Notes under the pieces: generated by a model
Seen by the model: the letters and a program-made list of their open reading frames with translations, nothing else
What the model was told of the DNA's origin: nothing
Database searches by the model: none
Assembly: GCA_022511345.1 (NCBI GenBank)
Contig: JAFLRR010000008.1
Span: forward strand, 51,810-115,809
Direction of reading: 5' to 3'
Source: Alistipes sp.
GTDB taxonomy: Bacteria; Bacteroidota; Bacteroidia; Bacteroidales; Rikenellaceae
Length of the DNA stretch: 64,000 nucleotides
Shown here: piece by piece, positions 45,659 through 53,947 of the stretch
Layout of the letters: the number at the start of each line of letters is the position of its first letter
Numbering within the stretch: position 1 is the first letter of the stretch
Made by a program: the position numbers and the translations under genes

Positions 45659-46831
45659 CTACATGCTTTCGCGCAGGATGTCGACAATCTCGGCGCGGGA
45701 GAGCTTTTTGTAGCTGCCGGGCATGATGAAGGTTGCCGAGGCGATACCTTCGAGCATATCTTCGGTGACGCCAAGCGACGAAATCTCGGTCGCGGCGCCT
45801 ATTTGACCAATCCAGGCGCCGAGCGCCTCGATGCCGGCTTCGGCAAGCTCGCGCTCGCTCTTGCCCTCGGCGGGAATGTCCCACACGTTGCGGGCGAAGC
45901 GGGCGAATTTGGGCATGCCGGCCTCCATGATGTGGCGGTAGTAGGCCACCGATACGCCCGAAAGGGTCATGCCGTGCGTGGCGTCGGTATAGGCGCCTAT
46001 GGCCTGGCCTATCATGTGCACCATCCAGTCCTGCGACTTGCCCTTGCCGATGAGCGTGTTGAGCGCCCACGTAGCGGCCCACATGATGTTGGAGCGGGCC
46101 TGGTAGTCCTCGGGGTTGAGCACGGCGGCGCGGCTGGCGGTTATGAGCGAGCGCATGAGGCCCTCGGAGAGGTAGTCGGAGGTGTTGTCGTCGGTGCCCG
46201 AGAAGTACTGCTCCATGATGTGGCTCATGATGTCGTAGATGCCGGCGACCATCTGACGGTGCGGCACGCTGAAGGTGTAGCGCGGGTTGAGGATGGCGAA
46301 TTTGGGCATCACCTCCTCGCCGAAGACCTTGCCTATCTTGAGCTTCTGGGCGGGGTTGGTGATTACCGAGCCGCCGTTCATTTCGGAACCCGTGCCGGCC
46401 ATGGTCAGCACGGCGCCCACGGGGATGATTTTTGCGCCGGACTCAGGGTTGGCCTGTCCGACCCAGAAGTGCTCCCACGCATCGCCGTCGTAGCCGGCAG
46501 CCACGGCTACGCCCTTGGCATAGTCGATTGTCGAGCCGCCTCCGACAGCCAGAATCAGGTCTATGCCGTTCTCACGGACGGCCTTCACGCCCTCGGTCAG
46601 CTTCTCGACCGTGGGGTTGGGCATGACTCCCGGGAGCTCGACAACGCTCTTGCCGGCAGCCTTCAGAGCGGCCGTGACGTCGTCGTAGATTCCGTTTTTC
46701 TTTATCGAGCCGCCGCCGTAGGTCAGCAGCACCCTCTTTCCGAAGGGCTTGAGCGCCTCGGCCAGATTTTTCTGCGCCTGGTCGCCGAAGTAGAGCTTCG
46801 TAGGGTTGGAATAGATGAAATTTCCTAACAT
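45659..46831 (-). CDS. Iron-containing alcohol dehydrogenase (butanol dehydrogenase / YqhD type)
   Basis: A 390-residue group III alcohol dehydrogenase, NAD(P)H-dependent. It has VLLTYGGGSIKKNGIYD, the cofactor motif LAVGGGSTIDYAKG, and the metal ligands in GIYDIMSHIMEQYF and in HMIGQAIGAYTDATHGMTLS. It ends SRAEIVDILRESM. Sitting just upstream of the rhamnose operon, it may reduce L-lactaldehyde (from rhaD) to 1,2-propanediol, the role fucO plays elsewhere. It is a BDH/YqhD-type and not a close FucO, so this role is inferred. It has its own terminator. Confidence 0.9.
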   Translation of the reverse strand: MLGNFIYSNPTKLYFGDQAQKNLAEALKPFGKRVLLTYGGGSIKKNGIYDDVTAALKAAGKSVVELPGVMPNPTVEKLTEGVKAVRENGIDLILAVGGGSTIDYAKGVAVAAGYDGDAWEHFWVGQANPESGAKIIPVGAVLTMAGTGSEMNGGSVITNPAQKLKIGKVFGEEVMPKFAILNPRYTFSVPHRQMVAGIYDIMSHIMEQYFSGTDDNTSDYLSEGLMRSLITASRAAVLNPEDYQARSNIMWAATWALNTLIGKGKSQDWMVHMIGQAIGAYTDATHGMTLSGVSVAYYRHIMEAGMPKFARFARNVWDIPAEGKSERELAEAGIEALGAWIGQIGAATEISSLGVTEDMLEGIASATFIMPGSYKKLSRAEIVDILRESM

Positions 46832-46981
46832 TGCTTGTTATGGTTTTAGTGTTTCTTACGCAGTAACAAAGTTAATGCTTTTTCGCATTCTGAGGCTGCC
46901 GGAAATCGAAGCGGGAGATTCGGCTGCATATTTTTTTCTGAAAAGAGTGTTGCCTGAAGCTGAAAAATGGGAGGCGAAAAG

Positions 46982-47013
46982 TTTGCGTTTTAAGAAAATA
47001 ATGACTAAATTTG
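46982..47013 (+). promoter_or_regulatory. Promoter of the DUF4332 gene (TTTG-N20-TAAATTTG)
   Basis: TTTG at 46982-46985 and TAAATTTG at 47006-47013, 20 bases apart: a perfect Bacteroidetes consensus, 57 bases before the ATG. Confidence 0.8.
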
Positions 47014-47069
47014 AAATCGAATGCAAATAGCGACAGATATTTATTAACCTTTATAATTTAATAATTTTT

Positions 47070-47477
47070 ATGGCTTACAAAATCATAGACATTCAGGGCA
47101 TCGGCCCCGTCTACGCTGAAAAACTCATCGCCGCAGGCGTCGAGACCGTTCCCCAGCTGCTCGAGAGAGGAAAGACCCCCAAGGGCCGCAAGGAGCTTGA
47201 GGATACCACCGGCATCCGCCACGACCTGATTCTCACGTGGGTCAACCATGCCGACCTGTTCCGCGTTAAGGGCGTCGGCCCGCAGTTCTCGGAGCTGCTC
47301 GAGGCTGCCGGCGTGGATACCGTCAAGGAGCTGGCGCACCGCAATGCTGTCAACCTCGAGAAGACGATGATCGAGGTCAACGAGAAGGAGCACCGCACCA
47401 GAAGAGTGCCTACGGCCGGCGAGCTGCAGAAGATGATCGACCAGGCCAAGGAGCTTCCTGGCGTGGTTACATACTAA
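47070..47477 (+). CDS. DUF4332 helix-hairpin-helix protein
   Basis: A 135-residue soluble protein with two helix-hairpin-helix units, IQGIGPVYAEKLIAAGV at about 8-24 and VKGVGPQFSELLEAAGV at about 68-84, the DUF4332 arrangement. This fold binds DNA or protein in other families, but the role of DUF4332 is not known. It is monocistronic with a consensus promoter and a strong terminator; codon use is that of well-expressed genes here. There is a long helix at the C terminus. Confidence 0.88.
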   Translation: MAYKIIDIQGIGPVYAEKLIAAGVETVPQLLERGKTPKGRKELEDTTGIRHDLILTWVNHADLFRVKGVGPQFSELLEAAGVDTVKELAHRNAVNLEKTMIEVNEKEHRTRRVPTAGELQKMIDQAKELPGVVTY

Positions 47478-47497
47478 ATCCTGCGGGATTGTAGAAC

Positions 47498-47533
47498 ACG
47501 GGGCCGGTCGCTTTTGACCGGCCCCGTTGTTTT
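47498..47533 (+). terminator. Terminator of the DUF4332 gene
   Basis: A perfect 12-bp GC-rich stem (47498-47509 with 47516-47527), loop of six, then TTGTTTT. Confidence 0.92.
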
Positions 47534-47557
47534 GCGGGTATGGTGCAGCCGGGGGTG

Positions 47558-47588
47558 TTTGCATCTTGGAAAATAAGTTCTAAATTTG
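47558..47588 (+). promoter_or_regulatory. Promoter of structured RNA copy 1 (TTTG-N19-TAAATTTG)
   Basis: TTTG at 47558-47561, 19 bases, TAAATTTG at 47581-47588. The spacer resembles those of two other promoters (59610-59640 and 61248-61278), sharing the TTGGAAAATAA core. Confidence 0.78.
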
Positions 47589-47594
47589 TGCGGA

Positions 47595-47834
47595 AAACAG
47601 ATAAAAGATTTGCCTATGAAGCATTAGCGTAGTTTGATGCGCACATTTTAACATATTGGAAAGAGGCGTTTTTGCTTTGTTCTTATCCCTAAAACTTCGA
47701 CACTTTTAGCATCCGATAAAGAAAAAGCAGTAACGTTCACGTTTTCGCGTGGACTTTACTTGTTTATTCTGTCGGATGGGTAGTCGAAGACCTTAGGGAT
47801 GGATATTAAAGTTTTGTCCGCGCGTTCTTTTTTT
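47595..47834 (+). ncRNA. Unassigned structured RNA, copy 1
   Basis: A roughly 240-nt RNA predicted from promoter to T-run. Helices: P1 47627-47631/47638-47642; P2a 47685-47692/47793-47800 (ATCCCTAA/TTAGGGAT); P2b 47695-47701/47783-47789 (CTTCGAC/GTCGAAG); P2c 47711-47716/47772-47777; apical P2d 47735-47741/47748-47754. A closing helix (AAAGA and GCG at 47660-47668 with CGC and TCTTT at 47821-47830) leads into a run of T, like an intrinsic terminator. Copy 2 at 61285-61520 keeps every helix with changed bases. It may be a separate small RNA or the leader of the lipoprotein gene at 47895. A 6S-like rod is one possibility; I cannot assign a family. Confidence 0.7.
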
Positions 47835-47894
47835 GTGCGTATTGTCAAAATATTTGGGGACGACCATGTGAAGAATGATTAAAAACTCGAAAAA

Positions 47895-48290
47895 ATGAAA
47901 AAGTATCTATTATTGGCAACGATATGCATCGCTGCATTTTGCAGTTGCGAAAAAGGGGAGCCTGTCCCGACTAAAGATATTGAGATTGTGTTTCATCAGG
48001 ATAGATTAGAGCAGATTAGGGAAGGTGCAATACAAGAAATATTAAATTCAAAAGGCGCCAACAATATTCGCAATATTTATTTAATCCCCGAAGAAGGTAC
48101 GTGGGCCAATTTTTCTCTTGTACAAGATATGCGTCTTTTTCTTCTGCAACCAGCGCTCGAATTGTCGCCAAAGGTAAGAGGCAAAGGCGATTTTAATTTT
48201 TACCGCGGCGCGGCGTCAAAAGTTCCCGAAGACAGTCTGTGGTATGTGCAGCACGGCTGGACTATAAACAAGCGTTTTATAGAGAACTGA
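47895..48290 (+). CDS. Small lipoprotein, paralog 1, downstream of structured RNA
   Basis: A 131-residue lipoprotein: signal peptide LLLATICIAAFCSC (lipid Cys near 18), then EKGEPVPTKDIEIVF, a helical segment, and a C terminus with KVPEDSLWYVQHGWTINKRF. The paralog at 61587-61994 has an almost identical first 100 bases and a matching C terminus but a different middle. Unknown family and function. It sits 60 bases after the predicted end of the structured RNA and has its own terminator. Confidence 0.78.
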   Translation: MKKYLLLATICIAAFCSCEKGEPVPTKDIEIVFHQDRLEQIREGAIQEILNSKGANNIRNIYLIPEEGTWANFSLVQDMRLFLLQPALELSPKVRGKGDFNFYRGAASKVPEDSLWYVQHGWTINKRFIEN

Positions 48291-48298
48291 CGGATGCA

Positions 48299-48333
48299 AA
48301 TAAATCGGCCTGGATGAGGGCCGATTTATTTTT
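48299..48333 (+). terminator. Terminator of lipoprotein paralog 1
   Basis: A 12-bp stem AATAAATCGGCC/GGCCGATTTATT followed by TTTTT. Confidence 0.88.
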
Positions 48334-48413
48334 GCCATGGAAATAATTCGTATCTTAGCGCCTATAAGCGCCGAGGCGCAGATAGTGAATCGATAATGGC
48401 AGAATTGTGCAGT

Positions 48414-49205
48414 ATGAAAAAGAGTTTGTTTTCGGCCCTGCTGGCTGCGCTGCTCGCCGTGGCATGCAGCGCTGCAGGCGATGAGTGGCAGCTGGTGTGG
48501 GAGGAGAATTTCGACCGCGACGGATTGATAGACGAGGCGGTGTGGAGCAAGATTCCGCGCGGAAGTGCCGACTGGAACAACTACATGTCAGACTATGAGG
48601 GGTTGTATGACGTGCGCGACGGCAATCTGGTGCTCACCGGAATGGTCAACCCGGGAATAGAGGGCGACAGCGTGCCCTACATCACCGGAGGCATATACAC
48701 CAAGGACAAGGTGGATTTCGCCGACGGCAAAATCGAGATTCGCGCCCGCTTCGAGGATGCGCGCGGTGCATGGCCTGCATTCTGGATGCTGCCCAACGAC
48801 GGCACGATGTGGCCGCGCGGCGGCGAGATCGACATCATGGAGCGCCTGAATGCCGACACGATGGTCTACCAGACCGTTCACTCGTACTATACCTACATCC
48901 TCAAATACGAGGACGAGCCGCCCCACTATGCCACAGGAGCCATAAACAAGGATGATTACAACACATTCAGCGTGGAGCTATATGCCGACAGCCTGGTATT
49001 TGCCGTCAACGGCCGCCGCACATTCGCATACCCGCGCATCGAGACCGACAAGGAGGAGCAGTTCCCGTACGACAGACCCTACTACCTGATGCTCGACATG
49101 CAGATTGAGGGCTCGTGGGTGGGGCCGGCTGCGCCGGAGGATTTGCCCGTGTCGGTCTATGTCGACTGGGTGCGGTTCTACAAGAAGCGCAAAAACAGAC
49201 ATTAG
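48414..49205 (+). CDS. GH16 family glycoside hydrolase, lipoprotein
   Basis: A 263-residue beta-jelly-roll enzyme with a lipoprotein-type signal (LLAVACSAAG). The catalytic motif is GEIDIME (E-x-D-x-x-E) near residue 146, preceded by AWPAFWMLPND and followed by VHSYYT. It starts WQLVWEENFDRDGLID, the usual GH16 N terminus, and ends VYVDWVRFYKK. GH16 enzymes cut beta-1,3/1,4 glucans, galactans or related polymers, including O-glycans in gut species; the substrate is not fixed here. I choose the ATG at 48414; an ATG six codons earlier is possible. The GNAT gene starts 4 bases later. Confidence 0.92.
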   Translation: MKKSLFSALLAALLAVACSAAGDEWQLVWEENFDRDGLIDEAVWSKIPRGSADWNNYMSDYEGLYDVRDGNLVLTGMVNPGIEGDSVPYITGGIYTKDKVDFADGKIEIRARFEDARGAWPAFWMLPNDGTMWPRGGEIDIMERLNADTMVYQTVHSYYTYILKYEDEPPHYATGAINKDDYNTFSVELYADSLVFAVNGRRTFAYPRIETDKEEQFPYDRPYYLMLDMQIEGSWVGPAAPEDLPVSVYVDWVRFYKKRKNRH

Positions 49206-49209
49206 CACG

Positions 49210-49743
49210 ATGGACAGAGTGACGATACGCAAGGCTGCAGAGAGCGATGCCGACGCAATACTGGAGGTTTACGAGGCCTCGAGACGCTATATGCGCGCTA
49301 CGGGCAACCTCACTCAGTGGAGCGACGGCTATCCGGCCCGGGCGGACGTCATGGCCGATATAGCTGCCGGAAACTGCTATGTGGGGCTCGTCGGAGAGGA
49401 GATTGTCATGGCCTTTGCCTTCATCATCGGCGACGATGCCACATACCGCATAATCGAGCAGGGCAGCTGGCTCGACGACAGACCCTACGGGACGATTCAC
49501 CGGCTGGGGTCGACCGGCAGGCAGGGCGGGATGCTGGCGGCATGCGTGGAGTTCTGCTTCACGAAAATAGACAACCTGCGGCTCGATACCCACAGCGACA
49601 ACCGCCCGATGCTTGAGGCTGTCGGGCGGCTGGGATTCGAGCGCTGCGGAATAATCTACTGCCGCGACGGCTCGCCGCGGATAGCGTTCCAGAAGAGAAA
49701 AACAAAAATAGAGAGGAATTCCATTTCGGACAAATTGTATTAA
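49210..49743 (+). CDS. GNAT family N-acetyltransferase
   Basis: A 177-residue acetyltransferase. [22 protein letters not shown] at the start, [17 protein letters not shown] for the central strand, a conserved [19 protein letters not shown] acetyl-CoA region and [32 protein letters not shown] at the C-terminal half mark the Gcn5-related fold. It resembles uncharacterised Bacteroides GNAT proteins; the substrate is not known. It starts 4 bases after the GH16 stop, so the two are probably co-transcribed. Confidence 0.88.
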   Translation: MDRVTIRKAAESDADAILEVYEASRRYMRATGNLTQWSDGYPARADVMADIAAGNCYVGLVGEEIVMAFAFIIGDDATYRIIEQGSWLDDRPYGTIHRLGSTGRQGGMLAACVEFCFTKIDNLRLDTHSDNRPMLEAVGRLGFERCGIIYCRDGSPRIAFQKRKTKIERNSISDKLY

Positions 49744-49765
49744 TTTTGCGCAAAACGCAAAAACA

Positions 49766-50329
49766 ATGACTACGGAAGAGTTTTTAGAGATAATGAACCG
49801 CGGCGAGGTGATTCCCGCAGGGTCTCCGGTGCACGAGGCGATGCACCGCCTGAGCCAGGAGGCGATACGCATAACGATGGAGATAAACAATAGCTATCAT
49901 ACGCACGACGAGATAGTTGCGCTGTGGAGCGAGCTGACGGGACAGCCCGCAGATCCTACCTTCAATATGTTTCCGCCCTTCACGACCGACTGCGGCAAGA
50001 ACATGCACATAGGCCGCAGAGTGTTCATCAACTCGGGCTGCCGTTTTCAGGACCAGGGCGGGATATATATCGGCGACGACGTGCTGGTGGGGCACAACTG
50101 CGTGATTGCCACCATTAACCACATAGAGGAGCCCGACCGCCGCGGCGACATGGTAACGGCGCCCGTGCGCATAGGCAGCAAGGTGTGGATAGGCGCCAAT
50201 GTCACTATCCTGCCGGGCGTTACGGTGGGCGACGGGGCCATTCTGGCGGCTGGCGCCGTGGTGACGAAGGATGTCGAGCCGCGCACGGTTGTGGGCGGCG
50301 TGCCGGCAAAAGCGCTCAAGAGAATCTGA
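49766..50329 (+). CDS. Sugar O-acetyltransferase (maltose/galactoside acetyltransferase type)
   Basis: A 187-residue left-handed beta-helix enzyme. The N terminus has the Mac domain ([20 protein letters not shown]), then hexapeptide repeats ([20 protein letters not shown] with the catalytic His) and [20 protein letters not shown]. It moves acetyl from acetyl-CoA to a sugar 6-OH, which in other bacteria detoxifies non-metabolised sugars. A TAATTTTG -7 box is at 49741-49748, only 17 bases before the ATG, so it may have a very short leader of its own. Length is normal. Confidence 0.92.
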   Translation: MTTEEFLEIMNRGEVIPAGSPVHEAMHRLSQEAIRITMEINNSYHTHDEIVALWSELTGQPADPTFNMFPPFTTDCGKNMHIGRRVFINSGCRFQDQGGIYIGDDVLVGHNCVIATINHIEEPDRRGDMVTAPVRIGSKVWIGANVTILPGVTVGDGAILAAGAVVTKDVEPRTVVGGVPAKALKRI

Positions 50330-50366
50330 CGGTTTTGCGGGAATAGCGGCGCCGTTGATTGCAGAT

Positions 50367-50401
50367 GAAAAAGAGCGATGACCTTGCGGGTCATCGCTCT
50401 T
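50367..50401 (-). terminator. Strong hairpin terminator (minus strand)
   Basis: A perfect 13-bp stem (50371-50383 with 50389-50401) with TTTTT after it on the minus strand. It would end transcripts from the GH29 gene and the remnant at 50405, and on the plus strand has no T-run. Confidence 0.8.
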
Positions 50402-50404
50402 CGG

Positions 50405-50494
50405 TTATTTGTCCTGGATGAAATGCGTGCGCAGAGGCGGTTCGTAGTCGTATGAATCTTTTCCGGACAACGACGGATGCCGGTACCGCCATTG
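50405..50494 (-). pseudogene. C-terminal remnant of an unidentified minus-strand gene
   Basis: The last 25 or so codons read RHPSLSGKDSYDYEPPLRT then HFIQDK and a TAA stop, which looks like a genuine protein end and is followed by a good terminator. Upstream, past about 50495, the frame is out of phase with any credible protein and overlaps the HxlR remnant. I infer that the gene lost its N-terminal part by deletion. Family unknown. Confidence 0.4.
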
Positions 50495-50509
50495 CTCAGA
50501 ATTTTCCGG

Positions 50510-50653
50510 CCAGAGCTGCCGCCCCGCTCGGAGTACCGCATAACGGAGCTGGGAGCTTCGCTGCTGCCCATCATAGACTCGATGCTGCGCTGGGGCGAGG
50601 AGCATATAGCGCTTTTCGAGAAGAAATATGCCTGCCAGAAGACGGTAAAATAG
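50510..50653 (+). pseudogene. C-terminal remnant of an HxlR-family regulator
   Basis: Forty-seven codons in frame before a TAG: PELPPRSEYRITELGASLLP, then IIDSMLRWGEEHI and a short charged tail. This is the wing and last helix of the HxlR (MarR-like winged helix) domain, normally preceded by about 60 residues with the recognition helix, which are absent. HxlR regulators are usually divergent from an oxidoreductase or flavoprotein gene, and a minus-strand remnant lies just to the left. Confidence 0.65.
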
Positions 50654-50705
50654 CTGTTCGACTGAAGTCTGAGAGCTCCTGTCGCAACTATGCGGCCGGC
50701 GGTCG

Positions 50706-52067
50706 CTACCGGACAATCGTGACTATGCAGTCGACATCCGCATCGTGCTCGGGAAGCGATATCTCGAGTGTTGCGCTGCGTTTGTCGTAGTGCCACTGAG
50801 ACTCTCTACCGTCGAGAAGCCGGACCGAACGCGGCCGGCCGGAGAGCGAGACGGTGAGGCTGCGGGCCGTGCGGTCGAGAACGTGCAGATAGAGCGTATT
50901 GCCGCTGCAGGTCGACACGCCCCAGTGGCCTGAGAGAGACCCGCCCGAGGTGTTGCGGATGCTATGGCCGTAGCGGCGCATCCATTGGCCTATGCCGCGC
51001 AGGCGGTCGAGCGCTGCCGCGGGGAGCTCTCCGTTGGGTTGCGGGCCGATATTAAGCAGCAGGTTGCTGCCCTTGGCCGCTGCGCGGACGATGAGCGTGA
51101 TGAGTTCGTCTGTAGACTTGTATTTCGTGTCGCTGACCTTGTATCCCCACATGCCGTTCATGGTCTGGCACATCTCGAGCGGCAGACGGCTTATCTGCTG
51201 GCCGGCCGAGAAGCCAGCCGTGTTCTCGCCGGGCAGGTCGCGCTCGAACATCTGGAAATCCTCGCCGTCGATGGGCGCGACGTGGTGGTTGTTGCCTATC
51301 AGCAGCTCGGGACGCAATGCATGAAGGTAGCCGTAGAGTTCTGTCATGCGCCAGTCGAAGGGCTCGGCCTCATCTTTGTGGTCCCACCAGCCGTCCAGCC
51401 ATAAACCGCCCACCGGTCCGTATTCGGTCAGCAGTTCGTGCAGCTGACGTTTCATGAAACTGAAATAGCTGTCGTAGTCGCCCGTATCGCGGCCGGCGCG
51501 GCGGCCTGTGCGGCCCGCAGGGTAGTCGTCGCGAATCCAGTCGAGAAGCGAATAGTAGAGGTGCAGCCTTATACCCTCTTTTAGGCACGCCTCGCAGAGC
51601 TCTTTCAGTACGTCGCGGCCGAAGGGCGTGGCGCGGACGATGTTGTAGTCGCTCTGACGGGTATCCCACATCGAAAAACCGTCGTGGTGGCGCGTGGTGA
51701 AGGTTATGTATCCCGCTCCCGCATCCTTTATGGCCTGCACCCAGGCGTCGGCATCGAAGCGGTGGGGATAGAATGCATCGGCGGCTTTGGCATACTCCTC
51801 TTTGTCGAGCCCGCTGCTGAGATACCACTCGCCCTGTGCGAAGGTGCTGTAGATGCCCCAGTGAATGAATATTCCCAGGCGGAAACCCTCGAATTCGGCC
51901 CGACGCTGCAGATTCTCTTCCGTGGGTATATAGCCTGTCTGCGCAGCTGTTTGTGCGGGGCTGTCGGCCGCCGGTGCGGCGGTTTCGAAGCTGCAGATGC
52001 GCCCGTGCGCGGAGGCTGCGGCGCTGCAAAACGTCAGCATTATGGCGGCCAGAAGTTTGGTGTTCAT
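50706..52067 (-). CDS. GH29 alpha-L-fucosidase
   Basis: A 453-residue secreted enzyme (signal peptide to SAAASA) that removes alpha-linked L-fucose. GH29 features: FEGFRLGIFIHWGIYSTFAQ, YITFTTRHHDGFSMWDT, LHLYYSLLDW, and GGLWLDGWWDH with the nucleophile Asp; IDGEDFQMFERDLP follows. The C-terminal beta-sandwich has AAKGSNLLLNIGPQPNGELP, the family's standard end. It may be the last gene of a minus-strand operon with the ABC exporter (gap 50 bases). Host mucin glycans or plant xyloglucan are both possible targets. Confidence 0.94.
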   Translation of the reverse strand: MNTKLLAAIMLTFCSAAASAHGRICSFETAAPAADSPAQTAAQTGYIPTEENLQRRAEFEGFRLGIFIHWGIYSTFAQGEWYLSSGLDKEEYAKAADAFYPHRFDADAWVQAIKDAGAGYITFTTRHHDGFSMWDTRQSDYNIVRATPFGRDVLKELCEACLKEGIRLHLYYSLLDWIRDDYPAGRTGRRAGRDTGDYDSYFSFMKRQLHELLTEYGPVGGLWLDGWWDHKDEAEPFDWRMTELYGYLHALRPELLIGNNHHVAPIDGEDFQMFERDLPGENTAGFSAGQQISRLPLEMCQTMNGMWGYKVSDTKYKSTDELITLIVRAAAKGSNLLLNIGPQPNGELPAAALDRLRGIGQWMRRYGHSIRNTSGGSLSGHWGVSTCSGNTLYLHVLDRTARSLTVSLSGRPRSVRLLDGRESQWHYDKRSATLEISLPEHDADVDCIVTIVR

Positions 52068-52117
52068 AGCGTGTCGTAGTTTTTTAAGATATTAGCTATT
52101 CGTTGCGGCGGTGCATT

Positions 52118-53908
52118 TCAGGCCGACTCGATTGTTTTGGCTATCTTCTCGATGTTGAGGCTGCGCGCCGAGGCGTCGATTATATCTTTGTAAACGCCGC
52201 CCTTCTTGTATACCTCGTCGGGGTCGCCCGACTCCTCGACGCGTCCCTGCTGCATCGAGTAGACCATTTCGCTGTCGATAATCTGCGAGATGTTGTGCGA
52301 GATGATTATCACGGTGCGGTCCCGCTTTATGGCGTCGATGCTGTTCTTGATTTGCTCCGTGGCGATGGCATCAAGACTCGCTGTCGGCTCGTCGAGGAAG
52401 ATGATAGGCGGATTTTTCAGGAACATGCGCGCTATGGCTATGCGCTGCTGCTGACCGCCCGACAGATCCGAGGCTTTGTTGTCGAACTGCTTCGGCAGAG
52501 CCATGATCTGGTCGTAGATGTAGGACTTTTTGGCCGCCTCGACTACCTCCTCGTGCGTGGCGTCGGGCTTGCCGTAGCGGATGTTCTCCTCGATTGTGCC
52601 GTCGAAGATGTGGTTCTTCTGCAGCACCAGTCCGATGTTGTCGCGCAGGTATTTGGTGTCGTATTCGCGCAGGTCGACGCCGTCTAAAAGAATGGTGCCC
52701 GACTGCGGCTCGTAGAACTTGTCCAAAAGGTTGACAACGGTGCTCTTGCCCGCGCCCGACAGACCCACCAGCGCCGTTATCTTGCCCGGCTCGATGGTCA
52801 GATTGACGCCGAACAGAGCCTGCGTGCCGTTGGGATAGGAGAAGTCGACGTCGCGCATCTCGAAGCGGCCGTGAATCTTTGCAGGACGGTATGTTCCGCT
52901 GGCTTCGATCTGGTCGTCGGAGTGGAGTATGTCGAAGAAACCCTCGGCATAGATCAGGGCGTCGTTCACGTCGTCGAATATGCGCTGAAGTTGGGTGATC
53001 GGGGCGATGACGTTGCTGAAGAGCATCACGTGGTACATGATTTTACCGATGCTCATGCCCGGGTACTCGATAAGCACCAAATAGGCCGTCAGGATGATGA
53101 CCAGCACCGTGCCCACCTGCTTGACGAAGCTCTTGACTCCGCCATAGTAGAAACTCACCTGACGCGTCTTCATCTGGTTGTCGGTAACCTGGTTTTGCAG
53201 CTCCAGCTGCTTCTGCGCCTCGATGGATTCGCGGTTGAACGACTTGATGACATTTATCGAGTCGACGATGTTCTTTATGCCCTGACTTTTCGATTCGCGA
53301 TAGGAGCGCATCTCGCGCCGCCAACCCTTGAGCCGCTTGGCCTGCCGCCACGTAATCCAGAAATAGACCGGCACGATGCTCGTGGCAACCAGACCCACAT
53401 AGAAATTGGCGGCGAACATCAGTATCAGTGCCAGTACGGCGCTGGTGAACAACGGCAGCAGGTCGATGAAGAAGTTCTGCACCGTGCGCGATATGCTGCT
53501 CACGCCCTGGTCGATACGGGCCTGTACCTTGCCGGTGGCATTGTCGTCCGAGGAGAAGTAGGCTACCTTGAATGTGAGCACCTTCTCGATGACGCTCTGC
53601 GACAGGTCGCGCGAGACGAAGATTCGCATCTTCTCGCCGTAGTAGCTCTGCGCGAATGTGATGACGGCCGACAGCACCTCCTTGCCCAGCAGTACGACGG
53701 ATATGATTGTCAGTATGCGGGCAGCCTGCGGCCACGAAAAGTCGGTTCCGATGAGCGAGTTTATGGCATCGACAGTGCGGTCGAGCACTATGGCGTTGAC
53801 CTGCTGCATGAGCGACCCTATGAGCGTGAGTATAAGCGTGATGGCTACCAGCAGACGGTAGGGTCGCACGAATGGCGCGATGTTTCTGAATAGTCCGAAG
53901 AGGTTCAT
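52118..53908 (-). CDS. ABC transporter, fused permease and ATPase (exporter type)
   Basis: A 596-residue type IV ABC exporter half-transporter. Residues 1-330 form a six-helix membrane domain; residues 345-590 are the ATPase with Walker A GLSGAGKST, Q-loop VLQKNHIFDGTIEENIRYG, signature LSGGQQQR, Walker B IIFLDEP and the H-loop IISHNIS. It resembles MsbA/multidrug or lipid exporters of Bacteroidetes. The substrate cannot be told. It works as a dimer in the inner membrane. Downstream by 50 bases is GH29; upstream by 39 is an exported unknown protein. Confidence 0.92.
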   Translation of the reverse strand: MNLFGLFRNIAPFVRPYRLLVAITLILTLIGSLMQQVNAIVLDRTVDAINSLIGTDFSWPQAARILTIISVVLLGKEVLSAVITFAQSYYGEKMRIFVSRDLSQSVIEKVLTFKVAYFSSDDNATGKVQARIDQGVSSISRTVQNFFIDLLPLFTSAVLALILMFAANFYVGLVATSIVPVYFWITWRQAKRLKGWRREMRSYRESKSQGIKNIVDSINVIKSFNRESIEAQKQLELQNQVTDNQMKTRQVSFYYGGVKSFVKQVGTVLVIILTAYLVLIEYPGMSIGKIMYHVMLFSNVIAPITQLQRIFDDVNDALIYAEGFFDILHSDDQIEASGTYRPAKIHGRFEMRDVDFSYPNGTQALFGVNLTIEPGKITALVGLSGAGKSTVVNLLDKFYEPQSGTILLDGVDLREYDTKYLRDNIGLVLQKNHIFDGTIEENIRYGKPDATHEEVVEAAKKSYIYDQIMALPKQFDNKASDLSGGQQQRIAIARMFLKNPPIIFLDEPTASLDAIATEQIKNSIDAIKRDRTVIIISHNISQIIDSEMVYSMQQGRVEESGDPDEVYKKGGVYKDIIDASARSLNIEKIAKTIESA

Positions 53909-53947
53909 TGCCTTGTGTTTTTTAGTAGTCGTTTCTGTCGGGAAAAT

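Noticed and set aside
45453..45713. Plus-strand frame of 86 codons next to the dehydrogenase
   Set aside because: It runs through the minus-strand terminator stem and into the dehydrogenase gene; no family or promoter.
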